From NCBI GenBank assembly GCA_947475545.1, contig CANJLL010000002.1, positions 80,950 through 144,949 of the forward strand: DNA of 64,000 bases, read 5' to 3'. Below the pieces are notes generated by a model that ran no database searches, had not been told where the DNA came from, and worked only from the letters and a program-made list of their open reading frames with translations. Positions within the stretch are counted from its first letter, which is position 1, and each line of letters opens with the position of its first letter. Of this stretch, positions 50,018 to 58,303 are shown in pieces. Made by a program: the position numbers and the translations under genes. The stretch is from Chloroflexota bacterium. Lineage in GTDB: Bacteria > Chloroflexota > Limnocylindria > Limnocylindrales > CSP1-4.

Positions 50018-52386
50018 CCATGGACGACATGCTCATCGAGCTCTTCCGCGAGGATGCCGTCACCCAGCTGGAGGCGCTCGCCGGGGCGATCGTCGAGGCC
50101 GAGAGCGCGGCCGACCCGGCCCCGGCGCTGACGATCTGCATGCGGGCCGCTCATTCGCTCAAAGGCGCCGCGCGCGTCGTTGGCCTGGACACGATCGTCG
50201 ATGTCGCACACGCGATGGAGGACGGCTTCGAGGCCGCTCGCCTGGGGCGGATCAGGCTGGACCCCAGCGCGTGGGACCGTCTGCTCGATGCGATCGACCG
50301 GATCCGCCAGCTCGCCGGGATGGACGGCGGGGAGGGACAGCCGGCCGATGCGCCAGCCGTCGCCACGCTCCTCGATGACCTGCGGGCGATCGGCCGGGGT
50401 GAGGCGGTCGGAGCCGCGCACGCAGCGGCCGGAGCCGCCGCCGGCGCCGATGCCGCAGCGGCCGATATCCCCGCGCCAGACGGCAGGCAGCAGCGATCCC
50501 AGGCGGGACCCCACCAGCCCGGTGATGACGCCCCGACCGCCGCCACGCTGGCCGTCGAACCGCCGGGCAAGGTGGCGGAAGAGCGTCCCGGATCGTCCCA
50601 GCCCGATAGGACCCAGCCGGCCTCCGACGACCACGGTGCAGCGCGGAGCGCCGCCTCCGCCGCCGGCTCGGGCGCCATCAAGGTCTCGCCGGAGGTGATC
50701 TCGCGGCTGATGAGCCTTTCCGCCGAGGTCTCCGTCCAGCTGCGCCAGCTCGAGCGCCAGGTGGACAGGCTGGGCGGGATCGGGCGAACGCTCGACCGGA
50801 CCTCGACACTCCTGCGGCCCATCCGGGAGCTTGCGGGGACCGATCGAGGGGTCGCCACCGGGCTCCGGGAGCTCGACGAGGCCCGCCGTTCCTTCACCAA
50901 GCTCCTGGAGGAGCTCGACCAGCTGTCGACCGCATCGCAGCGGGCGGCCGAGGACCTCCACCACGACGTTCTGGCGACCCGGCTCCGGCCGTTTGGCGAC
51001 ATCACGACCTCGTTGCCGCGGCTTGTACGCGACCTCGCCCGCCAGCTCGGCAAGCAGGTCCGCCTGGTGATCGCCGGCAAGGAGACCGAGGTTGACCGAG
51101 ACATCCTCGTCGCGCTCGAAGCGCCGCTTGGGCATCTGCTCCGGAACGCGCTCGACCACGCGCTCGAGCCGCCGGAGGAGCGGCTGGCCGCGGACAAGCC
51201 GGAGGAGTGCCGCCTGACCGTGTCGGCGGCCCATCGGGGCGGCATGCTGGTGGTCGAGGTCCGTGACGACGGGCGGGGCATCAACGTCGAGCGGATCCGC
51301 GCCAAGGCGATCGACCGGGGGCTGGTGGACGCGACGCTCGCCGCCTCCCTCGACGAGGAGGAGGTCCTCGAGTTCCTCTTCCTGCCCGGCTTCTCCACCG
51401 CCAGCCAGATCACGGGCGTCTCCGGTCGGGGCGTCGGTCTCGACGTGGTCCAGGCGATGGCCCACGCCGCCGGGGGGTCTGCTCGGGTCGCCACGAGGGC
51501 GGGCGAGGGGACCACCTTTGCGCTCGACCTGCCGGTCACCCGCTCGGTCCTGCGCTGCCTCCTGGTGCGCATCGCGGGCGAGCCGTGGGCGATCCCGCTC
51601 AGCCACGTGGATCGCCTCATGCGCGTGGAAGAGAACGACCTGCTGACTGTGGAGGGTCGGCACTGCATCCGCGTGGACGAGGACACCGTGGGCCTCGTCT
51701 CCGCGGCCTCCGTCCTGGAGCTCAGCACGGCCGAGGAGCCGCGCGGGACGATCTCCGTGGTCATTCTCAACGACCGGAGCGAGCACCACGGGCTGGAGGT
51801 GGACGGGTTCATCGGCGAGCGCGACCTGGTTGTGCGGCCGCTCGATCGACGATTCGGCAAGGTCCCGGACATCCTCGCCGCCGCACTCCTCGATGACGGC
51901 ACCCCGGTGCTCATCCTGGACCCCGACGACGTCGTCCGCTCGATCGGGGATGGCGTGAAAGGCAGCGGGCTGCGGCGGACCAGCCGAGGGGTCGCCGGCC
52001 GCACCCGAGCCAAGCGCATCCTGGTCGTCGACGATTCGCTCGCCGTGCGCGAGGTGGAGCGGCAGCTGCTCGAGCGCCAGGGGTGGCAGGTGGACCTGGC
52101 CGTCGACGGGATGGCGGGCTGGAACGCGCTGCGGCTCGGCGACTACGACCTGTTGCTGAGCGACGTGGACATGCCGCGCATGACCGGCATCGAGCTGACC
52201 CACAAGGTGCGAGCGGACGCCCGCCTGCTGGGCATCCCGATCGTGATCGTCTCCTACAAGGACCGCGAGGAGGACCGCCTCGCCGGGCTCAAGGCCGGCG
52301 CCGATCGCTACCTGACCAAGTCCAGCTTCACGGACGATTCTCTGGTCAGCGTGGTGGCCGAGTTGCTTTTCGGCGCGGAGCCGTGA
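50014..52386 (+). CDS. Hybrid CheA histidine kinase with C-terminal receiver (WspE-like)
   Basis: A 790-residue kinase: Hpt with phospho-acceptor H47 (RAAHSLKGAARVVGL), a low-complexity linker to ~215, dimerisation helices, ATPase with N box LLRNALDHALEPPEERLA, G1 VRDDGRGINV and G2 VSGRGVGLDVVQ, a CheW-like domain (~505-640), and a receiver (RILVVDDSLAVREVE, with D in LLSDVDMPRM). It should phosphorylate the CheB and PP2C response regulators encoded next. Confidence 0.93.
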   Translation: MTMDDMLIELFREDAVTQLEALAGAIVEAESAADPAPALTICMRAAHSLKGAARVVGLDTIVDVAHAMEDGFEAARLGRIRLDPSAWDRLLDAIDRIRQLAGMDGGEGQPADAPAVATLLDDLRAIGRGEAVGAAHAAAGAAAGADAAAADIPAPDGRQQRSQAGPHQPGDDAPTAATLAVEPPGKVAEERPGSSQPDRTQPASDDHGAARSAASAAGSGAIKVSPEVISRLMSLSAEVSVQLRQLERQVDRLGGIGRTLDRTSTLLRPIRELAGTDRGVATGLRELDEARRSFTKLLEELDQLSTASQRAAEDLHHDVLATRLRPFGDITTSLPRLVRDLARQLGKQVRLVIAGKETEVDRDILVALEAPLGHLLRNALDHALEPPEERLAADKPEECRLTVSAAHRGGMLVVEVRDDGRGINVERIRAKAIDRGLVDATLAASLDEEEVLEFLFLPGFSTASQITGVSGRGVGLDVVQAMAHAAGGSARVATRAGEGTTFALDLPVTRSVLRCLLVRIAGEPWAIPLSHVDRLMRVEENDLLTVEGRHCIRVDEDTVGLVSAASVLELSTAEEPRGTISVVILNDRSEHHGLEVDGFIGERDLVVRPLDRRFGKVPDILAAALLDDGTPVLILDPDDVVRSIGDGVKGSGLRRTSRGVAGRTRAKRILVVDDSLAVREVERQLLERQGWQVDLAVDGMAGWNALRLGDYDLLLSDVDMPRMTGIELTHKVRADARLLGIPIVIVSYKDREEDRLAGLKAGADRYLTKSSFTDDSLVSVVAELLFGAEP

Positions 52387-53504
52387 CGACGCGGATCGGG
52401 ATCGTCAACGACGTCGCCCTGATCGCCGAGGCTCTTCGCCGCATCGTGGCCGATACCCCCGGCTGCACGGTCGCGTGGATCGCGAAGGACGGGGTCGAGG
52501 CGGTCCGGATGGCTCGCACGGACGCCGCGGACGTGATCCTCATGGACCTGGTGATGCCCGTGATGGACGGCGTGGAGGCAACCCGCCGGATTATGCGGGA
52601 GTCGCCGTGCGCGATCCTGGTGGTCACGGCGACGGTGACCGGAAACCTGAAGATGGTCTTCGAGGCCTTGGGGCACGGGGCGCTCGATGCGGTCCAGACG
52701 CCCCGCTTCCAGCGTGATGGTGACCATGACGGGACCGCCGAGTTCCGGCGCAAGCTCGCGACCGTCTCCCGGCTCATCGCCGCGCCGCCCCGTCCGGCGC
52801 GGCCGGCGGCGGCCCGGGCTGCACCCGCGGCACCGGGCTTGCCCGCCATGCCTGATGCCACGCCCGACGTGCTGCGCGCTGCCGTCGTCGGCCGGGGCTC
52901 CACGCCGGCCGCCGCGCTGCCGGCTGGGCCCACGCTGCCCCTCCTCCTGATCGGGGCCTCCACGGGCGGCCCGCAAGCGGTCTCAAAGCTCCTGGCGGGC
53001 CTCAGCCCGGACCTGCCGGCCGGGGTCGTGGTCGTGCAGCACCTGGACGCCCGGTTCGCGCCCAGCTTCCTCGCCTGGCTGGGCCAGCACTCGCCGCTGC
53101 CGGTGGTCGCCGCGGCCCGCGGCGACCGGCCACGGCCGGGCGTTGTCGCAGTTGCGATCGGGGAGGAGCATGTCCGCCTGGATCCACTGGGGGCGTTCGC
53201 CTTCTCCCTCGAGCCCGAGAACGTCTTGATCCGGCCCTCGGCGGACGTGCTCTTCGAGAGCGTCGCAGCGCACCCGGGAGCAAACGGCGTGGCGGTGATC
53301 CTGACCGGCATGGGTCGTGACGGCGCGCGTGGCATGCTTGCGCTCCGCCGCAAGGGCTTCCGCACGCTAGCCCAGGACGCGGCGACGAGCGTCATCCACG
53401 GGATGCCCTCGGCCGCGGCGGCAGCAGGAGCGGTGATGGAGATGCTCCCCATCGACCGTATGGGATCACGGGTGATGGAACTGTTGCGAGGGAGACCCAC
53501 ATGA
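52383..53504 (+). CDS. CheB methylesterase response regulator (WspF-like)
   Basis: A 373-residue protein: receiver with D in ILMDLVMPVMDG, an Ala/Pro linker, and a methylesterase with the triad S (LIGASTGGPQAV), H (VVVQHLDARF) and D (TGMGRDGARGML). It removes receptor methyl groups and resets signalling. GTG 52383 overlaps the cheA stop (GTGA). Confidence 0.92.
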   Translation: MTTRIGIVNDVALIAEALRRIVADTPGCTVAWIAKDGVEAVRMARTDAADVILMDLVMPVMDGVEATRRIMRESPCAILVVTATVTGNLKMVFEALGHGALDAVQTPRFQRDGDHDGTAEFRRKLATVSRLIAAPPRPARPAAARAAPAAPGLPAMPDATPDVLRAAVVGRGSTPAAALPAGPTLPLLLIGASTGGPQAVSKLLAGLSPDLPAGVVVVQHLDARFAPSFLAWLGQHSPLPVVAAARGDRPRPGVVAVAIGEEHVRLDPLGAFAFSLEPENVLIRPSADVLFESVAAHPGANGVAVILTGMGRDGARGMLALRRKGFRTLAQDAATSVIHGMPSAAAAAGAVMEMLPIDRMGSRVMELLRGRPT

Positions 53505-54664
53505 CGAGGGCCGAGACGCCAGGTGCCGGCGGCGCGACGAAGGTCCTCATCGTCGATGACCAGCGGATCATCGCGGAGGCGGTCCGACGGATGCTGGCAG
53601 AGGATCCATCGCTGGAGCTGACCTGGTGCAGCGAAGGGTCCAAGGCCATCGAGACCGCGATCGCGCTGCGCCCGGACGTGATCCTGCAGGACCTGGTCAT
53701 GCCCGATGCGGACGGCCTGGACCTCGTGCGCGACATGCGCGCAACCCAGGAGCTGGCGATCGTGCCGCTGATCGTCCTGTCATCAAAGGAAGAGCCCGCG
53801 ACGAAGGCCGAAGCATTCGCCCGGGGCGCGAACGACTATCTCGTGAAGCTCCCCGACAAGGTCGAGCTGATCGCCCGCATCCGTCACCATGCCGCCGGCT
53901 TCCGTGCCCAGCGGGAGCGGGACATCGTCTGGTCGGCGCTCCGATCGGAGCTCGACAAGGCCGCTGCCTACGTCCTCTCGCTGCTGCCCAAGCCCACGCC
54001 GCCGCCGCTCGCCGCGGCGTGGCAGTTCGAGGCGTCGAGCTCGCTCGGCGGAGATGCGCTCGGCTTCCACTGGCTGGACGACGAGCACTTCGCCCTGTAC
54101 GTGATCGACGTGTGCGGCCACGGCGTTGGCGCGGCGCTCCTGTCGGTCTCCGCCCTCAACGTGCTCAACGCCCGGACCCTCCCGGGCGTCGATTTCCGCG
54201 ACCCCTCCGCGGTCCTCGGCGGGCTCAACACCACGTTCCAGATGGAGCGGCAGAACAACATGTTCTTCACCATCTGGTACGGCGTCTACCACGCCCCGTC
54301 CCGGCGCCTCGACTACTCGAGCGCCGCCCATCCGGCCGCCGTCCTCCTGGCGCCCGGCGCCGAGGCCGTGCAGCTGGGCCAGCCCAACCTGCCCATTGGT
54401 GTCATGGACGGGATCGACTTCGGGAATGCGTCCACGACGATCCCCGCGGGATCACGGCTCGTGGTGATCAGCGATGGGGCGTTTGAGGTCCAGAAGGCGT
54501 CGGGCGGCGAGCTGGAGTTCGACGAGTTTGTCGCGATCGTCGCGCAGGCGGCAGGCAACGGGCCGGTGGAGCGCGCGCGGTCCGTCATCCAGGCGGTCCA
54601 GGCGGTCCAGGGCCGGCTGGAGTTCGATGACGACTGCACGCTCGTGGAGCTCCAGCTTGACTGA
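53501..54664 (+). CDS. Response regulator with PP2C/SpoIIE phosphatase output (WspR position)
   Basis: A 387-residue protein. The receiver (~12-140: VLIVDDQRIIAEAVRRML, DVILQDLVMPDADGLDL, RGANDYLVKLPDKVELIARI) is strikingly like the WspR receiver. After a short helical linker comes an RsbU/SpoIIE-type PP2C domain: SLGGDALGFHWL, YVIDVCGHGVGAALLS, SSAAHPAAVLL, VISDGAFE and DDCTLVEL, with the metal-binding aspartates present. WspR has a GGDEF domain at this place. Phosphorylation probably switches dephosphorylation of an anti-sigma antagonist such as the STAS protein at 55511. Confidence 0.93.
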   Translation: MTRAETPGAGGATKVLIVDDQRIIAEAVRRMLAEDPSLELTWCSEGSKAIETAIALRPDVILQDLVMPDADGLDLVRDMRATQELAIVPLIVLSSKEEPATKAEAFARGANDYLVKLPDKVELIARIRHHAAGFRAQRERDIVWSALRSELDKAAAYVLSLLPKPTPPPLAAAWQFEASSSLGGDALGFHWLDDEHFALYVIDVCGHGVGAALLSVSALNVLNARTLPGVDFRDPSAVLGGLNTTFQMERQNNMFFTIWYGVYHAPSRRLDYSSAAHPAAVLLAPGAEAVQLGQPNLPIGVMDGIDFGNASTTIPAGSRLVVISDGAFEVQKASGGELEFDEFVAIVAQAAGNGPVERARSVIQAVQAVQGRLEFDDDCTLVELQLD

Positions 54665-54701
54665 GCGTGGGCCCGGGGTCATCCGCCCGACGCCAAAACG
54701 C

Positions 54702-54707
54702 TACACT
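54702..54707 (+). promoter_or_regulatory. Candidate -10 of the GPP34-STAS-kinase operon
   Basis: TACACT stands alone in a GC-rich intergenic stretch 100 bp before the GPP34 start; the -35 is weak. A 31-codon frame starting at ATG 54716 overlaps the GPP34 start and may be a leader peptide or chance. Confidence 0.35.
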
Positions 54708-54803
54708 CTGCAGTCATGAGGGCCTCGGACATGCGTCCGGACGGTCCCGTCGGCGGCGGTCATCCGTGCGGCCGGGTGCGTCGGAAGCCCGGAGGAGAGG
54801 CCA

Positions 54804-55514
54804 GTGAGTGAGATGAGCACGCCGGGGTTGACCGGAATCAGCCTGGTGGAGGAGCTCTGTCTCCTCGCCATCGAGGATGACGGAAGCGTCGCTTCCACGG
54901 CCGGTGAGCCTGCCTTTGGCATGGGCGTGGTCGGTGCCTGCCTGGTGGAGTTGTGCATCCGCGGTCGGCTGGATGCCGACGTCCGTCCCGGTGAGGGGGA
55001 TGCCGGACCGCAGACCATTCTCATGACGTTGTCCCAGGAGCCAACCGGTGAGCCCGCGCTTGACGCAGCGCTCGCGTATGTCGCCGCGGGACCGGTCCGC
55101 TCGGCCGCCGAGTGGACCCATCAGCTCTTCCCGCAAGCCGGGGAGCTTGTCCGCAAGGCCCTTGAGCGGCTCCAGACTCGCGGTGTGATCGAGGCCAGGG
55201 AAGCCCGTTTCATGTGGGTCCTGAAGACGCGCCGCTACCCGGTGCTCGAGGGGCGCGAGCTCCAGGAGGCCAAGCTCCGGATCACGGAGGTCCTCATGGG
55301 GGGAACAATCCCCACGCCGCACGACTCGGTCCTCATTGGCCTCGCCTCGATCTCCGGCCTTCTCCGCGGCTTTCTCAGCTCGGCTGAGCTGGGGCGGCTG
55401 CAGCGCCGGATTGACGAGGTGGGCAGCCTCGACCTCGTTGCCCGCGGGGTGGAGGATGCGATCCACGAAGAGATCGAGCTGCGGGCGCGCGGGATGATGA
55501 TCCCAATCATGTGA
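54804..55514 (+). CDS. GPP34 (GOLPH3/Vps74-like) family protein
   Basis: The 236-residue protein shows the GPP34 layout: LVEELCLLAIEDDGSV, VGACLVELCIRGRLD, ERLQTRGVIEARE, RRYPVLEGRELQEAKLRITE, DSVLIGLASISGLLRGFLS and ARGVEDAIHEEIELRA. Eukaryotic GOLPH3 binds PI4P at the Golgi; the bacterial proteins have no settled role. GGAGGAGAGG precedes GTG 54804. Its stop overlaps the STAS start (GTGA), which ties it to the partner-switch genes. Confidence 0.85.
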   Translation: MSEMSTPGLTGISLVEELCLLAIEDDGSVASTAGEPAFGMGVVGACLVELCIRGRLDADVRPGEGDAGPQTILMTLSQEPTGEPALDAALAYVAAGPVRSAAEWTHQLFPQAGELVRKALERLQTRGVIEAREARFMWVLKTRRYPVLEGRELQEAKLRITEVLMGGTIPTPHDSVLIGLASISGLLRGFLSSAELGRLQRRIDEVGSLDLVARGVEDAIHEEIELRARGMMIPIM

Positions 55515-55897
55515 CGACCCCTGACGGGGACGAAAGGAACCACGAACGAGTGGACATCAACGTCGACAACCGCGCCAATGTAACCATCGCATCGCTGGAC
55601 GGCCGTCTCGACTTCGAGGCCGCCGATACGGCGCAGGTGAAACTCCGCGAGCTGCTCGGTAGCGCGTCCGGCAAGGCGCTCGTCCTGGACGGGGCCTCGC
55701 TCTCGTACGTCTCGAGCGCGGGCCTCCGTGTCTTTCTCACGATTGCCAAGGAAGCCAAGGCCGCCGGCGTCGCCGTCGCGGTCGGTGCCCTCCAGCCAGC
55801 GGTCCAGCAGGTCTTCGACATCAGCGGATTCTCGAAGACGAAGATCATCGACATCCAATCAACCGTCGACGACGCCGTCCGGGCCGTCACCCGCTAG
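55511..55897 (+). CDS. STAS-domain anti-sigma factor antagonist
   Basis: A 128-residue RsbV/SpoIIAA-like protein: VTIASLDGRLDFEAADTAQV, KALVLDGASLSYVSSAGLRV (the phospho-Ser region, D-x-S-x2-S-S-A-G) and ISGFSKTKIIDIQ. Likely dephosphorylated by the PP2C regulator at 53501 and phosphorylated by the kinase at 55918. GTG 55511 overlaps the GPP34 stop; GTG 55550 is an alternative start. Confidence 0.9.
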   Translation: MTTPDGDERNHERVDINVDNRANVTIASLDGRLDFEAADTAQVKLRELLGSASGKALVLDGASLSYVSSAGLRVFLTIAKEAKAAGVAVAVGALQPAVQQVFDISGFSKTKIIDIQSTVDDAVRAVTR

Positions 55898-55917
55898 TCG
55901 GCGCAGTATCGGCGCAC

Positions 55918-56364
55918 GTGGCGATCTCCGCCGCCGGTTCGATCGTCGTTCGCGCCGAGGTGGCCGAGCTCGGCCGCCTCGGCGGCTTCCTCACGGCCTT
56001 CTGGGAGGCGCATGACCTCCCGCTCGCCGATTCGATGCGCTTCGAGCTGAGCCTCGAGGAGGTCTTCATCAACGTGGTGACCCACGGGATCGAAGGCGTC
56101 GCCCCGCCCGTGGGTCACGACACGCACCTCGTCACCATGGCGCTGGCCCTCGACGGGGACCGGCTGGAGATGGTCGTGGAAGACCATGGCCAGGCGTTTG
56201 ACCCGCTCGGCCAGCCGGAGGTGGATACGGACGCGCCCATCGAGGACCGGGGCATCGGGGGTCTGGGAATCCACCTCGTGAAGACGCTCATGCAGGACGT
56301 CCGGTACGAGCGGACCGGCGACCGGAACCGGCTGATCATGATGGGTGAGCTGACCCGCAGTTGA
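55918..56364 (+). CDS. RsbW-like serine kinase / anti-sigma factor
   Basis: A 148-residue single HATPase domain: FELSLEEVFINVVTHGIEGV (N box), MVVEDHGQAFDPL (G1), and RGIGGLGIHLVKTLMQDVRY (G2). It should phosphorylate the STAS protein and, when free, hold a sigma factor or other target. No sigma gene lies in the window. GTG start, 20 bp after the STAS stop. Confidence 0.88.
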   Translation: MAISAAGSIVVRAEVAELGRLGGFLTAFWEAHDLPLADSMRFELSLEEVFINVVTHGIEGVAPPVGHDTHLVTMALALDGDRLEMVVEDHGQAFDPLGQPEVDTDAPIEDRGIGGLGIHLVKTLMQDVRYERTGDRNRLIMMGELTRS

Positions 56365-56417
56365 GGCAGCGCCGGTCGTGGCGCACCTGCCGGGCCGCTG
56401 AGACTACCCTCCTGGCT

Positions 56418-56469
56418 GCCACCGGGCACGCCCACCGGGCACGCCCACCGGGCACGCCCACCGGGCACG
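56418..56469. repeat. Four 13-bp tandem repeats
   Basis: CCCACCGGGCACG repeats four times (first copy starts GCC). It lies directly downstream of the katG relic's reading direction and 54 bp after the kinase stop. Confidence 0.85.
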
Positions 56470-56640
56470 CCCTGGCCGCCTGGTGAAGACACCGTGCGAT
56501 GTCCCCCTGTGTTCGCGCCCAGGGCGCGCAGGTCGCCGACGAGCACCATCATCTGGGGCCCGGTCAGGTTCAGGAAGGTCGCCCAATCCACGAGCAGGGC
56601 CTCCGTGCGCCCCGGCGCGAAGGGCACCGTGACCGCGTGG
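56470..56640 (-). pseudogene. katG (catalase-peroxidase) relic
   Basis: The minus strand reads HAVTVPFAPGRTEALLVDWA and TFLNLTGPQMMVLVGDLRAL, then GANTGG, as in the C-terminal half of KatG; GVFTRRPG follows in another frame. About 30 residues normally between FAPGRTDA and ELLVDRA are deleted in frame. No other katG sequence is near. The rest of 56365-56706 has no gene. Confidence 0.7.
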
Positions 56641-56683
56641 CCTCGTGCGCGGCTGGAGCCGCGGCGCGTCCGGGGCCTCAGCG

Positions 56684-56706
56684 CCGACAACGCGTATCGT
56701 TGTCGG
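56684..56706 (+). promoter_or_regulatory. Promoter and inverted repeat of the ArsA gene
   Basis: TATCGT (56695-56700) is six bases before ATG 56707, a leaderless start. CCGACAA-CGCGTATCG-TTGTCGG is a perfect 7-bp inverted repeat that encloses the -10, an operator-like layout. Confidence 0.5.
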
Positions 56707-57930
56707 ATGACACGGATCATCGTCTACACGGGCAAGGGCGGCGTCGGCAAGACGAGCGTCGCCGCCGCGACCGGCTTGCTGGCGGCCGAGCGCGGCTACC
56801 GCACGATCGTCCTCTCCACCGACGCGGCCCACAGCCTGGCCGATTCCTTCGACCGGCCCCTTGGGCCCGAGCCGACCGAGATCGCGCCCAACCTGTGGGG
56901 CCAGGAGTCCGAGGTCTTCCACAACATCGCCAAGTACTGGGGCACCATCCAGGAGTACGTCGCCAGCCTCATTCGCTGGCGTGGCCTGGACGACGTGATG
57001 GCCGAGGAGATGAGCGTCCTGCCGGGCATGGACGAGCTGGCCAGCCTGCTCTGGATCGCCGAGCATCACGACTCCGGCCGCTACGACCTGATCGTCGTGG
57101 ACGCCGCGCCCACCGGCGAGACCCTCCGCCTCCTCAGCCTGCCCGAAGCCGGCCGCTGGTGGCTCGACCGCGTCTACCCGATCCAGCGCAAGATCGCCCA
57201 GCTGGCGGGCCCCATCGTCGGCCGGCTGACGGGCATGCCCACCCCGGCCAACGCCGTCTTCACGGCCGGCGAGGAGCTCTTTGCCAGGCTCGAGCACATG
57301 CACGACCTCCTGGCTGACCCCGACCTGACGTCTGTCCGGATCGTCCTCAACCTCGAGCGGATGGTCATCAAGGAGGCGCAGCGCTCGTTCACCTACTTCC
57401 ACCTGTACGGCTACCACACCGACCTCGTGGTCTGCAACCGCGTCCTGCCCCACGACGCCGGGGTGTACTTCGGGGCGTGGCGAGAAGCGCAGAGCCGGTA
57501 CCGGCCGATGGTCGAGGAGTCGTTCGCACCAGTCCCGGTCCGGGAGGCGCCGTTCTTCAACGAGGAGGTCGTGGGTGAGCGGATGCTCCGCCAGCTGGGA
57601 GCCGCGGTCTTCGGGTCGGCGGACCCGACCGACTTCTTCTATCGCGGGCGGCCATACACGGTCCGCCGCGAGGGCGACCGCTACGTGATGGAGCTCGAGC
57701 TCCCGTTCACCTCGGCCGACGACGTTCACCTGTCGCGCTTCGGCGACGAGCTGGTCGTGGCCGTTGGATCGTGGCGCCGGAACCTCATCCTGCCGCGGAT
57801 CCTGGTGGACGCGCCCACGATCGGCGGCGGCTTCCGCGATCACACACTTCGGATCGAGTTCGAGTCACCGGCTCCGGCGAGCGCCGCCGGCGTCGCAACG
57901 AGCAGGAAAGGAGCGATGCGCGATGGCTGA
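56707..57930 (+). CDS. ArsA/Get3-family ATPase with HSP20-like C-terminal domain
   Basis: A 407-residue protein: the deviant P-loop IVYTGKGGVGKTSVAAAT, switch I STDAAHSLADSF, switch II DLIVVDAAPTGETLRLLSLP, and NLERMVIKEAQRS, VCNRVLP. From about 310 an alpha-crystallin-like domain (YTVRREGDRYVMELELPF, ELVVAVGSWRRNLILP) follows. Such ArsA proteins without arsenic genes are thought to act in membrane-protein targeting or stress. It overlaps the next small gene by 8 bp. Confidence 0.9.
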   Translation: MTRIIVYTGKGGVGKTSVAAATGLLAAERGYRTIVLSTDAAHSLADSFDRPLGPEPTEIAPNLWGQESEVFHNIAKYWGTIQEYVASLIRWRGLDDVMAEEMSVLPGMDELASLLWIAEHHDSGRYDLIVVDAAPTGETLRLLSLPEAGRWWLDRVYPIQRKIAQLAGPIVGRLTGMPTPANAVFTAGEELFARLEHMHDLLADPDLTSVRIVLNLERMVIKEAQRSFTYFHLYGYHTDLVVCNRVLPHDAGVYFGAWREAQSRYRPMVEESFAPVPVREAPFFNEEVVGERMLRQLGAAVFGSADPTDFFYRGRPYTVRREGDRYVMELELPFTSADDVHLSRFGDELVVAVGSWRRNLILPRILVDAPTIGGGFRDHTLRIEFESPAPASAAGVATSRKGAMRDG

Positions 57931-58249
57931 CACGACGCGCGAGGCGGAGCTCATGGCGCGCCTCGTCGAGGTCGAGGCTCGCCTGGCCGAGGTCGAGGCG
58001 CGGCCCAGGGAGCCCGGGATGCAGGCGGGCACGCACCTAGGCGACGCGATCGATGCGCTGCTGGCGGCGGTCCTGCCGGCGGAGGCGCTCGTCCACATGC
58101 GGGCCGCGCGCAAGGAGCAGCTCCTGGCCGTGCGCGCCGTCCTCGACCGCTGGATCGAGCTTGCCGGGCACGAGCCGGCCAAGCATGCGCCTGCCGGGCG
58201 CCGGCGCCGTGAGACGATCCCGCTGGCGGAGTCCCAGGCACCCGACTGA
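57923..58249 (+). CDS. Small helical protein coupled to ArsA
   Basis: A 108-residue protein with an N-terminal coiled-coil (EAELMARLVEVEARLAEVEA), a middle DAIDALLAAVLPAEALVHM and ARKEQLLAVRAVLDRWIEL, and a basic tail. AAGGAG lies upstream. I do not recognise a family; helical adaptors next to ArsA-HSP20 genes are plausible. Coupled translation supports a partner role. Confidence 0.65.
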   Translation: MADTTREAELMARLVEVEARLAEVEARPREPGMQAGTHLGDAIDALLAAVLPAEALVHMRAARKEQLLAVRAVLDRWIELAGHEPAKHAPAGRRRRETIPLAESQAPD

Positions 58250-58303
58250 CGGCCGCCGGGCCTGACCGTCGCGCCGCCGTCGCCGCCGTCGCCGCTGCAG
58301 GGG

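Noticed and set aside
49507..52203. 898-codon minus-strand frame opposite cheW/cheA
   Set aside because: Antisense of the CheA kinase; low-complexity composition and no motifs.
54716..54812. 31-codon leader peptide before GPP34
   Set aside because: It has no Shine-Dalgarno and ordinary composition; overlap with the GTG start may be chance.
56418..56469. Short tandem repeats as a CRISPR array
   Set aside because: The units are 13 bp, contiguous and without spacers; no cas genes are present.
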